The notes below the pieces were generated by a model. It searched no databases. It was given only the letters and a program-made list of their open reading frames with translations, and was not told where the DNA came from. From Candidatus Brocadia sinica JPN1 (GTDB taxonomy: Bacteria; Planctomycetota; Brocadiia; Brocadiales; Brocadiaceae), in contig NZ_BAFN01000001.1 of the NCBI RefSeq assembly GCF_000949635.1, positions 1,240,001 to 1,304,000 on the forward strand: a stretch of DNA of 64,000 bases, written 5' to 3'. Below, one piece after another: positions 26,356 to 35,831 of the stretch; position 1 is the stretch's first letter, and each line of letters begins with the position of its first letter. The position numbers and the translations under genes were made by a program.

Positions 26356-28547
26356 CATTCTCTAGCATCTTCAGCGATCTTCCGTCCCTTTCCATGTTTT
26401 GCTCTTTCCTCGTAATTGCCACAGTGTATAAAATCAATTTCTCTTTTTAAAAAATCGATCTTATAGATCTTTACCCTTACAACTTCTCCGATGCGATACA
26501 TCTTCCTTCGGCGAGCGCCAACAAGGGCCATGGTTTTTTTGTCTACCTGATAGATATCATCTGACAGGGTGCGGATGTGGACGAGTCCCTCCAGCAGGTA
26601 CCTATTTAATTGGACAAAGAAACCGAACTCCTGGACACCGGTAATGACACCATCGAAGATTTTTCCAACCTCATGTTCAAGGTGCCGAAGTAGTTTTAGT
26701 TTGGTAATTTCACGTTCTACCTCATCTGCTCTGCGTTCAGTCATAGAGCAATGTCCTGCCCAATCGAGTAAACAATTCATCCATGTATCATGCACTGAAG
26801 GAGACGACAACTCGCCTGAAAAATATTGGTCTAAAATCCTATGGACAAGCAGGTCTGGATAGCGGCGGATGGGGGAGGTAAAGTGTGTATAGTGATCCAG
26901 CGCAAGCGCAAAGTGCCTTCCTTCACCCGCTGAATAAACCGCCTGTTTCATTGATTTCAGGAGTACGAGATTTACGGTGTATGCCTCAGGCCTTCCGCGC
27001 AACTTGTCGAGTAACGACTGCAGGTGCCTGCTTTTGAAAGGGTCTATCCTGGTGTGTTCCAGTCCACGGATAAACTCCGCAAATTCCCGCATATCATCTT
27101 CTTCTGGTTCCGGATGGATACGACACAATAGCGGCATCTTTTTTTCATACATGAACGTTGCCACCATTTCATTTGCCAAAAGCATAAATTCTTCTATTAA
27201 TTTATGTGAGATATCCCTTTCGATCTTTTCGACGTCTTTAACGTAACCGTGTTCGTCTAATTTTAAGGAAATTTCAGGGAGATCCAGTTCCAGAGCGCCC
27301 CGATCCAGCCGGTTTTTAAAAAGCACTCCGGCAAGGTACGCCATGTTGCGTAGCATGCTTACCGCTTCGTCAGATATGTCTATATCTGTTTCATTATTGA
27401 GGATGGCAGTAGCCTGATTATACGTCAGACGCCTGGTAACATGAATAACAGAATGTCTAATCTCCGCTTTGACAAGATACCCTTTGCGATCAAGGGTCAT
27501 AAAAACACTCTTGGTGAGCCGGTCTTCTCCTTCTTTCAGGCTGCAGATATTGTTTGACAAAAATTCTGGCAACATAGGAATGACTTCACCGGGCAAATAG
27601 ACACTAGTACCCCGAAAACGAGCCTCTTTGTCAACCGCCGTGTCAGGTTTTACGTAGTATGAAACATCTGCTACGTGTACCCCTAGACGCCAATCTCCAT
27701 TCCCATCCTTTTCAAGGGACACTGCGTCGTCAAAATCTTTGGCATCTTCCGGGTCGATAGTAATAATGAGCTTGTTACGCAAGTCGAACCTGTCATGGAT
27801 TTCTTTTTCTGAAACAGCATGAGGTACATGCTTCATCTCTTTCATCACCCTTTGGCCAAAGACGTGAGGAAGTTTGAATTGATAAATAATGGAACGGCGA
27901 TCAACCCTGGGGTCTCCTTCCTTCCCCAAAACTTCTGTAACCTCTCCCTCCGGGTTGAGATGCCTTGATGGCCATACGGTGATTCGAGCGACCACTTTGT
28001 CACCGGGTTGTGCGCCCATTGAAACTTCTTCTGCAACGTAGATGTCCCTGAATAATCTGGGGTCGTCGGGGGCAACAAAGCGCAGCCGTTTTGTTTTTTC
28101 GAAGGTGCCCACCACGAGTTCATTTACGCGTTTTATCACGTTAACGATTTGTCCTGATGCGCTTCGCCTCTTTTCTTTCCATTTTCCGGGGATCTGGACT
28201 TTTGTGGGAAGTCGGACAACCACGAGGTCTCCGTGCATGGCGGAACCCATGTCTTCTTCGCTGACATAAATGTCTTCCCCGCTGCCTTCTTTGACCGGGA
28301 CAACGAAGCCAAATCCCCGCGGATTGCATTCCAGGGCGCCCACCAACAAGTGCACCTTTTCCGGATCAGCATACTGTTTTTGCTTGATCTTTACAATCTC
28401 ACCGGAAAACTCCAACTCCTGCAAAAGGTTACAGAACTGCCGGTATTCTGCATCACTGATCTCAAAATGCTCTGCCAGTTCAGCGGCCGTCATGGGGCTG
28501 TATTTTTTGCTGTGAATGAATCTGAGGATATCGACAGGGTTGATCAT
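26355..28547 (-). CDS. rnr: Ribonuclease R
   Basis: A 730-residue 3'-5' exoribonuclease. An N-terminal winged-helix and cold-shock region (NPRGFGFVVPV) precedes the RNB catalytic domain with DPEDAKDFDDAVSLE, whose aspartates bind magnesium. The C-terminal S1 domain reads VITGVQEFGFFVQL. It degrades structured RNA and takes part in rRNA and tmRNA quality control. The four bases before its start codon border a mobile element, which has replaced its natural ribosome site: no Shine-Dalgarno sequence is visible. A YhaM-like RNase is encoded upstream beyond that element. Confidence 0.95.
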   Translation of the reverse strand: MINPVDILRFIHSKKYSPMTAAELAEHFEISDAEYRQFCNLLQELEFSGEIVKIKQKQYADPEKVHLLVGALECNPRGFGFVVPVKEGSGEDIYVSEEDMGSAMHGDLVVVRLPTKVQIPGKWKEKRRSASGQIVNVIKRVNELVVGTFEKTKRLRFVAPDDPRLFRDIYVAEEVSMGAQPGDKVVARITVWPSRHLNPEGEVTEVLGKEGDPRVDRRSIIYQFKLPHVFGQRVMKEMKHVPHAVSEKEIHDRFDLRNKLIITIDPEDAKDFDDAVSLEKDGNGDWRLGVHVADVSYYVKPDTAVDKEARFRGTSVYLPGEVIPMLPEFLSNNICSLKEGEDRLTKSVFMTLDRKGYLVKAEIRHSVIHVTRRLTYNQATAILNNETDIDISDEAVSMLRNMAYLAGVLFKNRLDRGALELDLPEISLKLDEHGYVKDVEKIERDISHKLIEEFMLLANEMVATFMYEKKMPLLCRIHPEPEEDDMREFAEFIRGLEHTRIDPFKSRHLQSLLDKLRGRPEAYTVNLVLLKSMKQAVYSAGEGRHFALALDHYTHFTSPIRRYPDLLVHRILDQYFSGELSSPSVHDTWMNCLLDWAGHCSMTERRADEVEREITKLKLLRHLEHEVGKIFDGVITGVQEFGFFVQLNRYLLEGLVHIRTLSDDIYQVDKKTMALVGARRRKMYRIGEVVRVKIYKIDFLKREIDFIHCGNYEERAKHGKGRKIAEDARE

Positions 28548-28551
28548 GGTA

Positions 28552-28987
28552 ATTTTAGATTTACGATTTATGAATTACGATTTATAATTTGTTTTTGAAG
28601 TCTTTACTGCGGCAGTAAAGATAGCTACGAATTCGTTTGCTTCTTTAATTAACCCTTCTAATAATTTTTTATCCATAAGTTCTAAGTCTACGATAAATTC
28701 AAGCCAAAAAAGAGACTCGTCTGATTCTTCTTCCACAATTTTCAGTTTATTAATAAAATCTGCTTTTGATTTAGCTCTTCATACTGCTCTGTAATTAGCA
28801 GCAATAGAGGTAGATGCTTTTATAAATTGATTCGCAACTACTTCAATTCCTCTTGACCTAGGCAGCTTTTCGACTATTTTAAAAACCCTGATCGCGAAGT
28901 TTTTTGTTCTGTTTTGTAATTGAACTTTATCCATGCTCTTTTAATTAACGATCATAAATCGTAATTCATAAATCGTAAATCTAAAAT
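28552..28987. mobile_element. 436-bp element with perfect 34-bp inverted repeats carrying a four-helix-bundle gene
   Basis: Bases 28552-28585 and 28954-28987 are exact reverse complements over 34 bases (outer end ATTTTAGATTTACGATTTAT). Each arm contains two related ACGATTTAT blocks. The only gene inside is a broken S23-type four-helix-bundle gene whose stop codon lies within one arm. There is no transposase and no obvious target duplication. It sits between the YhaM-like gene and rnr, four bases from the rnr start codon. Confidence 0.8.
28575..28934 (-). pseudogene. Four-helix-bundle (S23/IVP-like) protein with an internal TGA
   Basis: From ATG 28934 it reads RTKNFAIRVFKIVEKLPRS, then IEVVANQFIKASTSIAANYRAV, a TGA at codon 52 (28779-28781), then RAKSKADFINKLKIVEEE and DESLFWLEFIVDLEL to TAA 28575-28577. 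Intact relatives usually have cysteine at the position of the TGA (ANYRAxCRARS), so one base change explains the stop. The family was first noticed in intervening sequences of 23S rRNA and resembles the Avd proteins of diversity-generating retroelements. Its function is unknown. Confidence 0.8.
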
Positions 28988-28993
28988 ATTCTG

Positions 28994-29938
28994 CTATTTT
29001 TTATACAGCCTCCGTTCAAACATCTTAACGTATTCAGTCCACGAGCTGGTTGTGTCTTTATGCTCGGTTATTGCCTTTGTTGCAGCATGCACCTTTGCAT
29101 CCAGATTGTCCAGGTGGTGCAGGGCAATAGCCTCGGGTGTGCCTGGCTTTACCGGAGAACCCCATTCATATTCCCCGTGATGGCTTAATATGAGGTGGAA
29201 AAGGACATTGAGCAGTTCCGGGGGAAACCCATCTATTTTTTGGACCTTTTCATAGACCATAAGGACACCCGAGATGAGGTGCCCGGTAAGTTGTCCCTCA
29301 TCGGTATATTGGAAACTACGTTCATAGGACAATTCCCGTGTTTTTCCGATATCATGTAAGATGACACCCGTAAGTAACAAATCTCTTTTTATTGTTGGAT
29401 ACTGATTTGAAAAGCTGATTGCCAACTTGGCAACGGAAAGGATATGCTCCAATAATCCCCCTAAAAAGGCATGGTGGTATTGTGTAGCAGCCGGTGCGGT
29501 GGAAAACATCTTACAAAAGGATTCATCTGCAAAAAATGCATACAGGAGTTTTGAAAGATAGGGGTCTTGAACCGTTTTGATAATCTGTTTGAGTTCATTC
29601 ATCATCACAGAAATATCTTTTTCCGTGCTCGGTATGAATTCTGCCATCTGCACTTGTGCTTCTGCGATAGGGAAAATTTCGTTAATGCGGATTTGCAGGG
29701 TGTTGTTGAAGGTCTCGACGACACCTTTTATCTTTATGAACGCATCTTTATTGAAGCTGTCGCAAAGTTGGGGTGCCGCATCCCATTTCCGTGCTTCAAT
29801 AGAGCCGGATTTGTCGGCCAGTTGCAGGTTGAGATACGGCTTTTTTTCCCTTGTTTCCTTGACTTCTTTTTTCAAGACAAGAAATACGTCTTCCACAACC
29901 TCACCGGTTTTTAAGCTGGATATATATTTTCTGGACAT
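28994..29938 (-). CDS. YhaM-like 3'-5' exoribonuclease (OB-fold plus HD domain)
   Basis: 314 residues. The N-terminal OB-fold (YLNLQLADKSGSIEARKWD) binds nucleic acid, and the HD phosphohydrolase domain follows with HHAFLGGLLEHILSV and the metal-binding GVILHDIGKTREL. LSHHGEYEWGSP closes the domain. This layout and length match YhaM/CBF1 exonucleases, which trim RNA. It shares strand with rnr; the two probably formed one RNA-decay operon before the four-helix-bundle element inserted between them. Confidence 0.85.
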   Translation of the reverse strand: MSRKYISSLKTGEVVEDVFLVLKKEVKETREKKPYLNLQLADKSGSIEARKWDAAPQLCDSFNKDAFIKIKGVVETFNNTLQIRINEIFPIAEAQVQMAEFIPSTEKDISVMMNELKQIIKTVQDPYLSKLLYAFFADESFCKMFSTAPAATQYHHAFLGGLLEHILSVAKLAISFSNQYPTIKRDLLLTGVILHDIGKTRELSYERSFQYTDEGQLTGHLISGVLMVYEKVQKIDGFPPELLNVLFHLILSHHGEYEWGSPVKPGTPEAIALHHLDNLDAKVHAATKAITEHKDTTSSWTEYVKMFERRLYKK

Positions 29939-30187
29939 TTGTACGGATTTTACGCAAGTAATGAATCAATGTCAAGGAGTATAAGTGGTTATCCTGCATT
30001 TTTTTATTGCAATACGATGTTCAACTGATTAATATTTGGTGGAATATTTGCAATCTTTTTAAAGATACTGTTTGCTGATTCATAGCTCAGCACTGCCGCA
30101 ACCAAAAGCCTCCCTCTCTTTCCCACTTTGCAAAGGGACAGAAAAAGGGTAAAAAAACTTTCCCCATAAGGGTAATACGGTAAATGC

Positions 30188-31486
30188 ATGGGTGATTTAC
30201 TAGAAAAAATTAAAACAAAGAAGGCGAAAATAGGTGTCATTGGACTCGGTTACGTAGGACTCCCCCTTGCGCTTGAATTTGTGCGAAGCGGATATTGCGT
30301 AACAGGGATCGATAAAAACAAAGAGCGTGTCGAGTCCCTTAACAAAGGCGCTTCATATGTAATCGATGTAAAAAGTGAAGATATCGCACAATTTATCGAA
30401 AAAGGTCTTTTGTGTGTAACTGACGATGTCAGTGTCTTATCAACCCTTGATGCTATGAGTATCTGTGTTCCGACACCGCTGACAAAGACAAAAGACCCCG
30501 ACATGTCGTATATCATCAATGTGGGCCAGGAAGTGAAGAATTACATGCATAAGGAACAGCTCTTCATCTTGGAAAGCACCACATATCCGGGTACGACGGA
30601 GGAACTGGTATTACCGATGTTAGAGGAAGGGGGTCTAAAGGTCGGTAAAGACTTCTATCTTGCCTTTTCTCCGGAGCGTATCGATCCCGGTAACAAGCGG
30701 TATTCAGTAAAAAACATTCCCAAGGTAATCGGGGGTGTAACCCAGCAATGTACGGAATTGGCGAGTTGTTTATATGGCCATATTATTGAGACGATCATAC
30801 CCGTTTCGTCTCCGAAGGTGGCAGAGATGGTAAAACTCCTTGAAAATACCTTCCGGAATGTCAATATTGCATTAGTCAACGAAATTGCCATCATGTCGGA
30901 AAGACTGAGTATCGATGTATGGGAAGTTATCGACGCTGCAAAGACAAAACCCTTTGGTTTTATGTCATTTTACCCGGGTCCCGGTCTGGGGGGACATTGT
31001 ATCCCCATCGATCCACTCTATCTTTCCTGGGTTGCTAAAAAGAACGGTTTTGAATTGCGATTCATTGCACTTGCAGACCAGATAAACAGCTCTATGCCTG
31101 AATTTGTTGTGGAAAAGATTACGGATGCATTAAACGATGTAGAAAAAAGCGTAAAGGGCTCCAATATCCATATCCTGGGTGTTGCGTATAAGAAGGACGT
31201 GGATGATCTTCGGGAATCACCTGCCCTTGAAATTATGAATATCTTACGGTCAAAGGGCGCCAGGATAACATATACCGACCCTTATATTCCCGAGATTAAT
31301 TACCAGAAACTCAGTATCAAGTCAAAACCCCTTTCTAAAGAGGTCTTGTCTAAGGTCGATTGTTCTGTGATCGTGACAGACCACAGCAACTTTGATTATA
31401 ACCTGATTGTGTCCAACTCTAAACTGATTGTCGATACCCGCAATGCCTTAAAAGGTATTAACAAGAAACATATCGTGCGACTCTAA
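30188..31486 (+). CDS. UDP-N-acetylglucosamine/mannosamine-type nucleotide-sugar dehydrogenase
   Basis: A 432-residue member of the UDP-glucose/GDP-mannose dehydrogenase family. The N-terminal NAD motif is IGVIGLGYVGLPLALEF. The catalytic cysteine lies in PGLGGHCIPIDP near residue 268. The SPERIDPGN and ENTFRNVNIALVNE stretches resemble the WbpA/TviB type that makes UDP-N-acetylhexosaminuronic acid. The product would be an acidic sugar for surface polysaccharide. Its stop is one base from the glyS start, so they are co-transcribed, although their functions are unrelated. Confidence 0.87.
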   Translation: MGDLLEKIKTKKAKIGVIGLGYVGLPLALEFVRSGYCVTGIDKNKERVESLNKGASYVIDVKSEDIAQFIEKGLLCVTDDVSVLSTLDAMSICVPTPLTKTKDPDMSYIINVGQEVKNYMHKEQLFILESTTYPGTTEELVLPMLEEGGLKVGKDFYLAFSPERIDPGNKRYSVKNIPKVIGGVTQQCTELASCLYGHIIETIIPVSSPKVAEMVKLLENTFRNVNIALVNEIAIMSERLSIDVWEVIDAAKTKPFGFMSFYPGPGLGGHCIPIDPLYLSWVAKKNGFELRFIALADQINSSMPEFVVEKITDALNDVEKSVKGSNIHILGVAYKKDVDDLRESPALEIMNILRSKGARITYTDPYIPEINYQKLSIKSKPLSKEVLSKVDCSVIVTDHSNFDYNLIVSNSKLIVDTRNALKGINKKHIVRL

Positions 31487-31487
31487 C

Positions 31488-33623
31488 ATGACTGACCTGC
31501 TTTTTGAAATCGGCACGGAAGAGATTCCCGCCAGCTACATTACTCCTGCACTTAACCAGATGGAAGCATTGTTTACAGAATATGCAAAAAAACACCGTTT
31601 AGAGATGCAGTCTCTTTATTGTACAGGTACGCCCAGGAGATTGACCATGTTTGTAAAGGGTCTGCCACAAAAGCAGGAAAGTGTCACGGAAGAAATCCAG
31701 GGACCTGCCGCATCAATTGCCTTTGATAAGGCTGGAAATCCCACAAAGGCAGGTCTGGGTTTTGCCAGGTCTCAGGGTGTGGATATACATAACCTCCAAA
31801 CAAAAAAGACTGCTAAAGGGGAATATTGTTTTGCGATCAAAAAGGTAGAGGGGCAAGAGACTTTACATATTTTGCCCGAGATTCTTACTGAGATTCTCAA
31901 AAACATCTCATTTCCAAAGTCGATGAAATGGAAGGGGAATAATTTGTTCTTTGCCCGTCCCATACGTTCCCTCCTTGCACTCTTTGGGGATAAGGTTGTT
32001 CCTATGGAAATCAATGGGATTAAGGCAGACAGATTTGTCTCCGGGCATCCTTTCTTATCCGGCAAAAGAATTGAAGTTTCTCAGGCAGATTGGGACTTAT
32101 ATAAGCGGTTACTAAAGCTGGAGAAGGTTGTAGTCGATATGACTGAGCGGCGTGAGGCGCTGAGGACGAAGATAACTCAACTCATGGTACCCTATGGCAC
32201 AACCATTGACGATGAAGAGTTGCTGGATGAAGTAACCAACCTGGTGGAATACCCCAATGCCATTGAATGCAATTTTGATAAAGAATTCCTGGATATCCCT
32301 GCCAATGTCATAGAAACGGCTATGAAGGAACACCAGAGATATTTCCCCATAAAGAAAAAAGATGGTAAGCTTTTCAATAAATTTATAGCGGCGCTTAACC
32401 GCGACGAAAATAATGCCGATACTGCCGTTCAGGGTAATGAACGTGTATTGAGGGCGCGACTCTCTGACGCCCGGTTTTTCTGGAAAGAGGACAGAAAAGT
32501 TCCCTTGGGAAAACGGGTGGAAGATTTAAAGAACCTTGCCTTCCTTGAAAAGTTGGGGAATTATCGTGACAGAACAGACAGGATTATTAAACTCTCCGAG
32601 TATATATCACACCGATTAATTGCTTTTAATCAGTTACCGATAGAAGCTGATGCGTTAGTGAAACGTGCTGCGCTCTTATGTAAGGCAGACCTCCTCACTC
32701 AGATGGTAGGTGAATTCCCGTCGTTACAGGGAATTATGGGAAGGGAGTATGCCGAATGGGACGGCGAAGAACCATCCGTTGCCTTAGCGATTGCCGAGCA
32801 TTATATGCCCCGCTTTGCTACTGATAATATCCCCAAATCAAAGGTTGGGGCTATTGTGGGTTTGGCCGACAAGTTTGATACGATATCCAGTTGTTTTACC
32901 CTGGAATTAACCCCGACCGGTTCACAGGACCCTTATTCCTTACGACGACATGCCTATGGTATTATCCGTATTATAGAAGAGCATGGATTTGCCCTGGAAT
33001 TCAGGGAAGTGCTTTCCAAGTCATTAAGCTTGCTTCCCATGTTTCCACAAAGAGAATCTCACTATTATCCGGAAATACTCAATAAGTTAATACCGGATAT
33101 AAAAGAGTTTTTCAGAGACCGATTATTCCACATAAACGTTGAAAGGGGACATCGCTACGACCTGGTAAATGCCGTCTTGAATGCCGATGTTGGATTTGAC
33201 GACATCTACGATTTTTTCCAAAGGTTAAAGGCCTTATCGAATGTCTCAAAAGAGGAGTGGTGGCCGGATCTGGTTACCGTTGTCGAAAGGACATTTAACA
33301 TCGGTAAAAAGGCAAATAGCAGTGGATCAGTAAATGAACGCCTGTTTACTGAAGCCGAAGAACACAAATTGTTGGAGATTTTTAAAGGGAATGAGACGGC
33401 CATCCGGAAACAGGTAGATGAAAAAAAATACGAAGAAGCCTCCCATACGTACTATGAGGTCTTTGCCAAACCCGTCCATATCTTCTTTGACCGGGTATTC
33501 GTAAACGTTGAAGATGAAGCCGTTCGGAACAACCGGTTGTTGCTTATCAAGTCGATCAACGAATTATACTCCGGAAAGATAGCTGACCTTTCTCAAATGG
33601 ACATGTCCGGAGAAAAATCTTAG
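31488..33623 (+). CDS. glyS: Glycyl-tRNA synthetase beta subunit
   Basis: 711 residues beginning LLFEIGTEEIPASYI, the diagnostic start of the bacterial GlyS beta chain. KEHQRYFP and the ALRRHAYGIIRI-like segment (SLRRHAYGIIRIIEEH) are also typical, followed by a C-terminal anticodon-binding domain. The alpha chain, glyQ, is not in this window and must be encoded elsewhere. It starts immediately after the nucleotide-sugar dehydrogenase stop. Confidence 0.95.
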   Translation: MTDLLFEIGTEEIPASYITPALNQMEALFTEYAKKHRLEMQSLYCTGTPRRLTMFVKGLPQKQESVTEEIQGPAASIAFDKAGNPTKAGLGFARSQGVDIHNLQTKKTAKGEYCFAIKKVEGQETLHILPEILTEILKNISFPKSMKWKGNNLFFARPIRSLLALFGDKVVPMEINGIKADRFVSGHPFLSGKRIEVSQADWDLYKRLLKLEKVVVDMTERREALRTKITQLMVPYGTTIDDEELLDEVTNLVEYPNAIECNFDKEFLDIPANVIETAMKEHQRYFPIKKKDGKLFNKFIAALNRDENNADTAVQGNERVLRARLSDARFFWKEDRKVPLGKRVEDLKNLAFLEKLGNYRDRTDRIIKLSEYISHRLIAFNQLPIEADALVKRAALLCKADLLTQMVGEFPSLQGIMGREYAEWDGEEPSVALAIAEHYMPRFATDNIPKSKVGAIVGLADKFDTISSCFTLELTPTGSQDPYSLRRHAYGIIRIIEEHGFALEFREVLSKSLSLLPMFPQRESHYYPEILNKLIPDIKEFFRDRLFHINVERGHRYDLVNAVLNADVGFDDIYDFFQRLKALSNVSKEEWWPDLVTVVERTFNIGKKANSSGSVNERLFTEAEEHKLLEIFKGNETAIRKQVDEKKYEEASHTYYEVFAKPVHIFFDRVFVNVEDEAVRNNRLLLIKSINELYSGKIADLSQMDMSGEKS

Positions 33624-33921
33624 GGGAGTTTGATTCCAAAGACATGTTACTGGTAAATTGATTATGACTTTTGTTCTGTTTTGATGATAAAATTTTCAGG
33701 TTAAATTTATCGTATAGGAATTTTCATTTTATTCAAACGAGTTTCAGGGTGGCACGGACAAACTTTGTTTGTCCGTGTTCGTGCCCAGCTTGACTGTCAA
33801 GAAATTTCAAAGTTGCGATTGTAGAGTAAGCGAACTGAAGTTCGCTCTACTCTGGAAAAGTAGCCGAAGGCCTATTTTATTATAAAACTATTCATTCTTT
33901 TAAGAGAGCGAGGTTTCGTAT
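33624..33921. repeat. Spacer with two palindromic repeats
   Basis: An 11-bp stem (CACGGACAAAC) with a TTT loop lies at 33753-33777. An almost identical copy occurs at 44264-44288. A second, imperfect hairpin near 33820-33850 pairs GCGAAC with GTTCGC and flanking GTAGAG with CTCTAC. These look like dispersed intergenic palindromes. No gene seen. Confidence 0.7.
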
Positions 33922-34098
33922 ATGAAAAACGTAGAATTTTCTGTAGAAGGAAACATGCTTACCATAAAGATAGACCTATCGAAAGAATTCGGCCCCTCTT
34001 CGTCCGGCAAGAACATCATTGTCGCATCAACGGAAGGAAACGTCACCATCCCTAATCGCGAAGAAAAGATCGGTCTGAACGTTTACCGCAAGAAATAG
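33922..34098 (+). CDS. 58-residue hypothetical protein
   Basis: ATG 33922 to TAG 34098. The product starts MKNVEFSVEGNMLTIKIDLS, has a short SSSGKNIIVASTEGNV middle and a basic end (VYRKK). The beta-rich pattern and the clean composition suggest a real small protein. A weak purine-rich AGAGAGCGAGG lies 8-18 bases upstream. I recall similar short proteins annotated as hypothetical, but assign no function. It stands alone between glyS and an ISL3 transposase. Confidence 0.6.
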   Translation: MKNVEFSVEGNMLTIKIDLSKEFGPSSSGKNIIVASTEGNVTIPNREEKIGLNVYRKK

Positions 34099-34160
34099 GG
34101 GAAATCTCTTGTATAACATACCGTGACGATTTCATTCATTTCAATTAATTCTATCCTTTT

Positions 34161-35518
34161 GGGTTAATTTTAGCACAAAATTAGTACAAATTATGATACA
34201 AATTTTGTGTCTTTCGTATTTAAGTTGAAAGCTTAGGGTCAAGAAGTCCGCAATGTTGATGAATCTTGAGTAAGAAGTATTTGACGTCTCGATAACCGTA
34301 TGCCATGCGCTTGAACCTCTTTATTTTGTTATTGATTCCTTCTGATATAGCGGACGTTATTTTGCAAACAAAATAGTTCAGAACATAATGCCTCTTCCGG
34401 AAAAATTTGTATCCTAGCTCTACAAATGATGCTATCCCAGACCTTATTGCTGTCCCTATCCACGCCCTCAGATTTGCATATGCTACCCTTCGATTACTTG
34501 CTACATAAAGAGAAAGAAACTGCTCCTTTAAAAGCATTGCCTTATATACCTTCTCATTGAGCGTTGAGAGTTTATCTAAAATATCCTTCTGCTTATTTGT
34601 AACCTTATTTTGCATCAATATAAACCTCTTGTTGCAATGAAGAATTCGACTCAAGTCTTCCTGGTTTTGTTGCCTGGCTTTTCTGAGTTCTTCCTTCCTT
34701 ACCGCATCTACTGCCTCATTGAGATACTTCTTTACATGAAAATGATCCAATACTATCAAGGCATTCTTCAAATGCTCTTTCGTAGACGTAAGAAAACCCT
34801 TTGCTCCATCACTTGCCACTGCCTTTATCCTCTTACAACCTTCCTTGCCTATCTTACGATAAAATTTATCCAGCGTTGTCTTGCCCCGCCCATCGTGATT
34901 CCAAATCACCTTGCGCTTTTCCACATCAACAACATTGGTAACATACTTGTGCCACTTCTGCCATGCAACCTCATCCACACTCATATGACGCGGCGCCTTC
35001 ACTTTCTCAATTCTCTCCAGTGATAACTCCTCTAACATCTCCTTATCTATCCGGTACACCGTCTCATCGTCTATTCCAAGAAACCATCCTGCTTCCTTAT
35101 TTGTCGTTATTGAGGTCAGTCGATACACCTGTTCCACAAAACGCTTCGTAAATCTCCCCCTTATCCACTCGTGCTCCTCTACCCGAATACTCCCATCTTC
35201 AAGGCACATCGATTTCCTCTTCGGTACGTGCAAATATACCCTCCTACCACTCATCGGTAGGTCTTCTACTGTTATTCTTCCCACACTATGCACTGCCGTA
35301 TTGTGCACTTTACCGCAACCTGAACATACACTCGCTCTTTCTTCCTCTTGCTCCAATAAAAACTCTATACTGCTTTCCGTGCTGGATATCATATGCGTTA
35401 CTTTAAATCCTGGAATTCGTAATAATTCTGTGATAGTATCTAACCGCATCGAATTTCTCCTCGTGTAGTATGATCTTATCTCTCATAAAACCATATTACA
35501 TACGGATGAAATTCGATG
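34161..35518 (-). mobile_element. ISL3-family insertion sequence (tentative ends)
   Basis: The direct repeat CTATCCTTTT occurs at 34151-34160 and 35519-35528, on both sides of the transposase gene, and could be the target duplication; ISL3 elements make 8-bp ones. I could not align convincing terminal inverted repeats just inside, so these ends are provisional. Confidence 0.35.
34220..35449 (-). CDS. ISL3-family transposase
   Basis: A 409-residue DDE transposase. The N-terminal zinc-binding part shows CSGCGKVH. The middle carries HMSVDEVAWQKWHKYVTNV with the first acidic residue, AVASDGAKGFLTS and LIVLDHFHVKKYLNEAVD with the second, and the C-terminus has SEGINNKIKRFKRMAYGYRD with the final glutamate. 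This arrangement is typical of ISL3. The gene looks complete and has no frameshift. Confidence 0.93.
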   Translation of the reverse strand: MRLDTITELLRIPGFKVTHMISSTESSIEFLLEQEEERASVCSGCGKVHNTAVHSVGRITVEDLPMSGRRVYLHVPKRKSMCLEDGSIRVEEHEWIRGRFTKRFVEQVYRLTSITTNKEAGWFLGIDDETVYRIDKEMLEELSLERIEKVKAPRHMSVDEVAWQKWHKYVTNVVDVEKRKVIWNHDGRGKTTLDKFYRKIGKEGCKRIKAVASDGAKGFLTSTKEHLKNALIVLDHFHVKKYLNEAVDAVRKEELRKARQQNQEDLSRILHCNKRFILMQNKVTNKQKDILDKLSTLNEKVYKAMLLKEQFLSLYVASNRRVAYANLRAWIGTAIRSGIASFVELGYKFFRKRHYVLNYFVCKITSAISEGINNKIKRFKRMAYGYRDVKYFLLKIHQHCGLLDPKLST

Positions 35519-35811
35519 CTATCCTTTTACTCTCATCTTTTACCCTATCTTCCCTACTTATATTTTCCTGTCTTCAACTTTTTTACGAATGAACCTAAAT
35601 TTTTTATTCAACTGTATGCTGTATTCAGTGAATAAAGCGGCAGGGATATTGAGCATGAATACTTATCCTGTTTTCTTGATATCACTCAATTTGTAATGTT
35701 AACAAGTTAGAATTGTAGTAGTGAGAATTTTATATGTCAATATTTATGTCAATTATTTCTTGACTTACGCTGCACTATTTGTCAAATTGAAGAAAACTTG
35801 TTAATAACTTT
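35450..35811. other. Intergenic region between ISL3 and the cassette-like genes
   Basis: No gene seen. It should contain the ISL3 end and perhaps an attachment site ahead of the first cassette-like gene. A TTGACT lies near 35760 but no good -10 is spaced from it. Confidence 0.4.
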
Positions 35812-35818
35812 GTTAGAC
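35812..35818 (+). other. Integron-type R' core site (GTTAGAC) at 5' border of cassette 1
   Basis: GTTAGAC fits the integron core GTTRRRY exactly and sits 14 bases before the restriction gene start. It is the perfect reverse complement of the GTCTAAC at 37361-37367 after the methyltransferase. In an integrated cassette, the two boundary heptamers of the same attC site should match in this way. Confidence 0.6.
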
Positions 35819-35831
35819 GAGAAGGAAGACC

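Noticed and set aside
28779-28781. TGA in the four-helix-bundle gene as selenocysteine or recoded codon
   Set aside because: The other genes use TGA as a normal stop, and there is no SECIS-like hairpin evident; a Cys-to-stop mutation is simpler.
34140-35530. Firm assignment of ISL3 ends
   Set aside because: A 10-bp direct repeat exists on both sides, but terminal inverted repeats inside it could not be aligned well, so the ends are only tentative.
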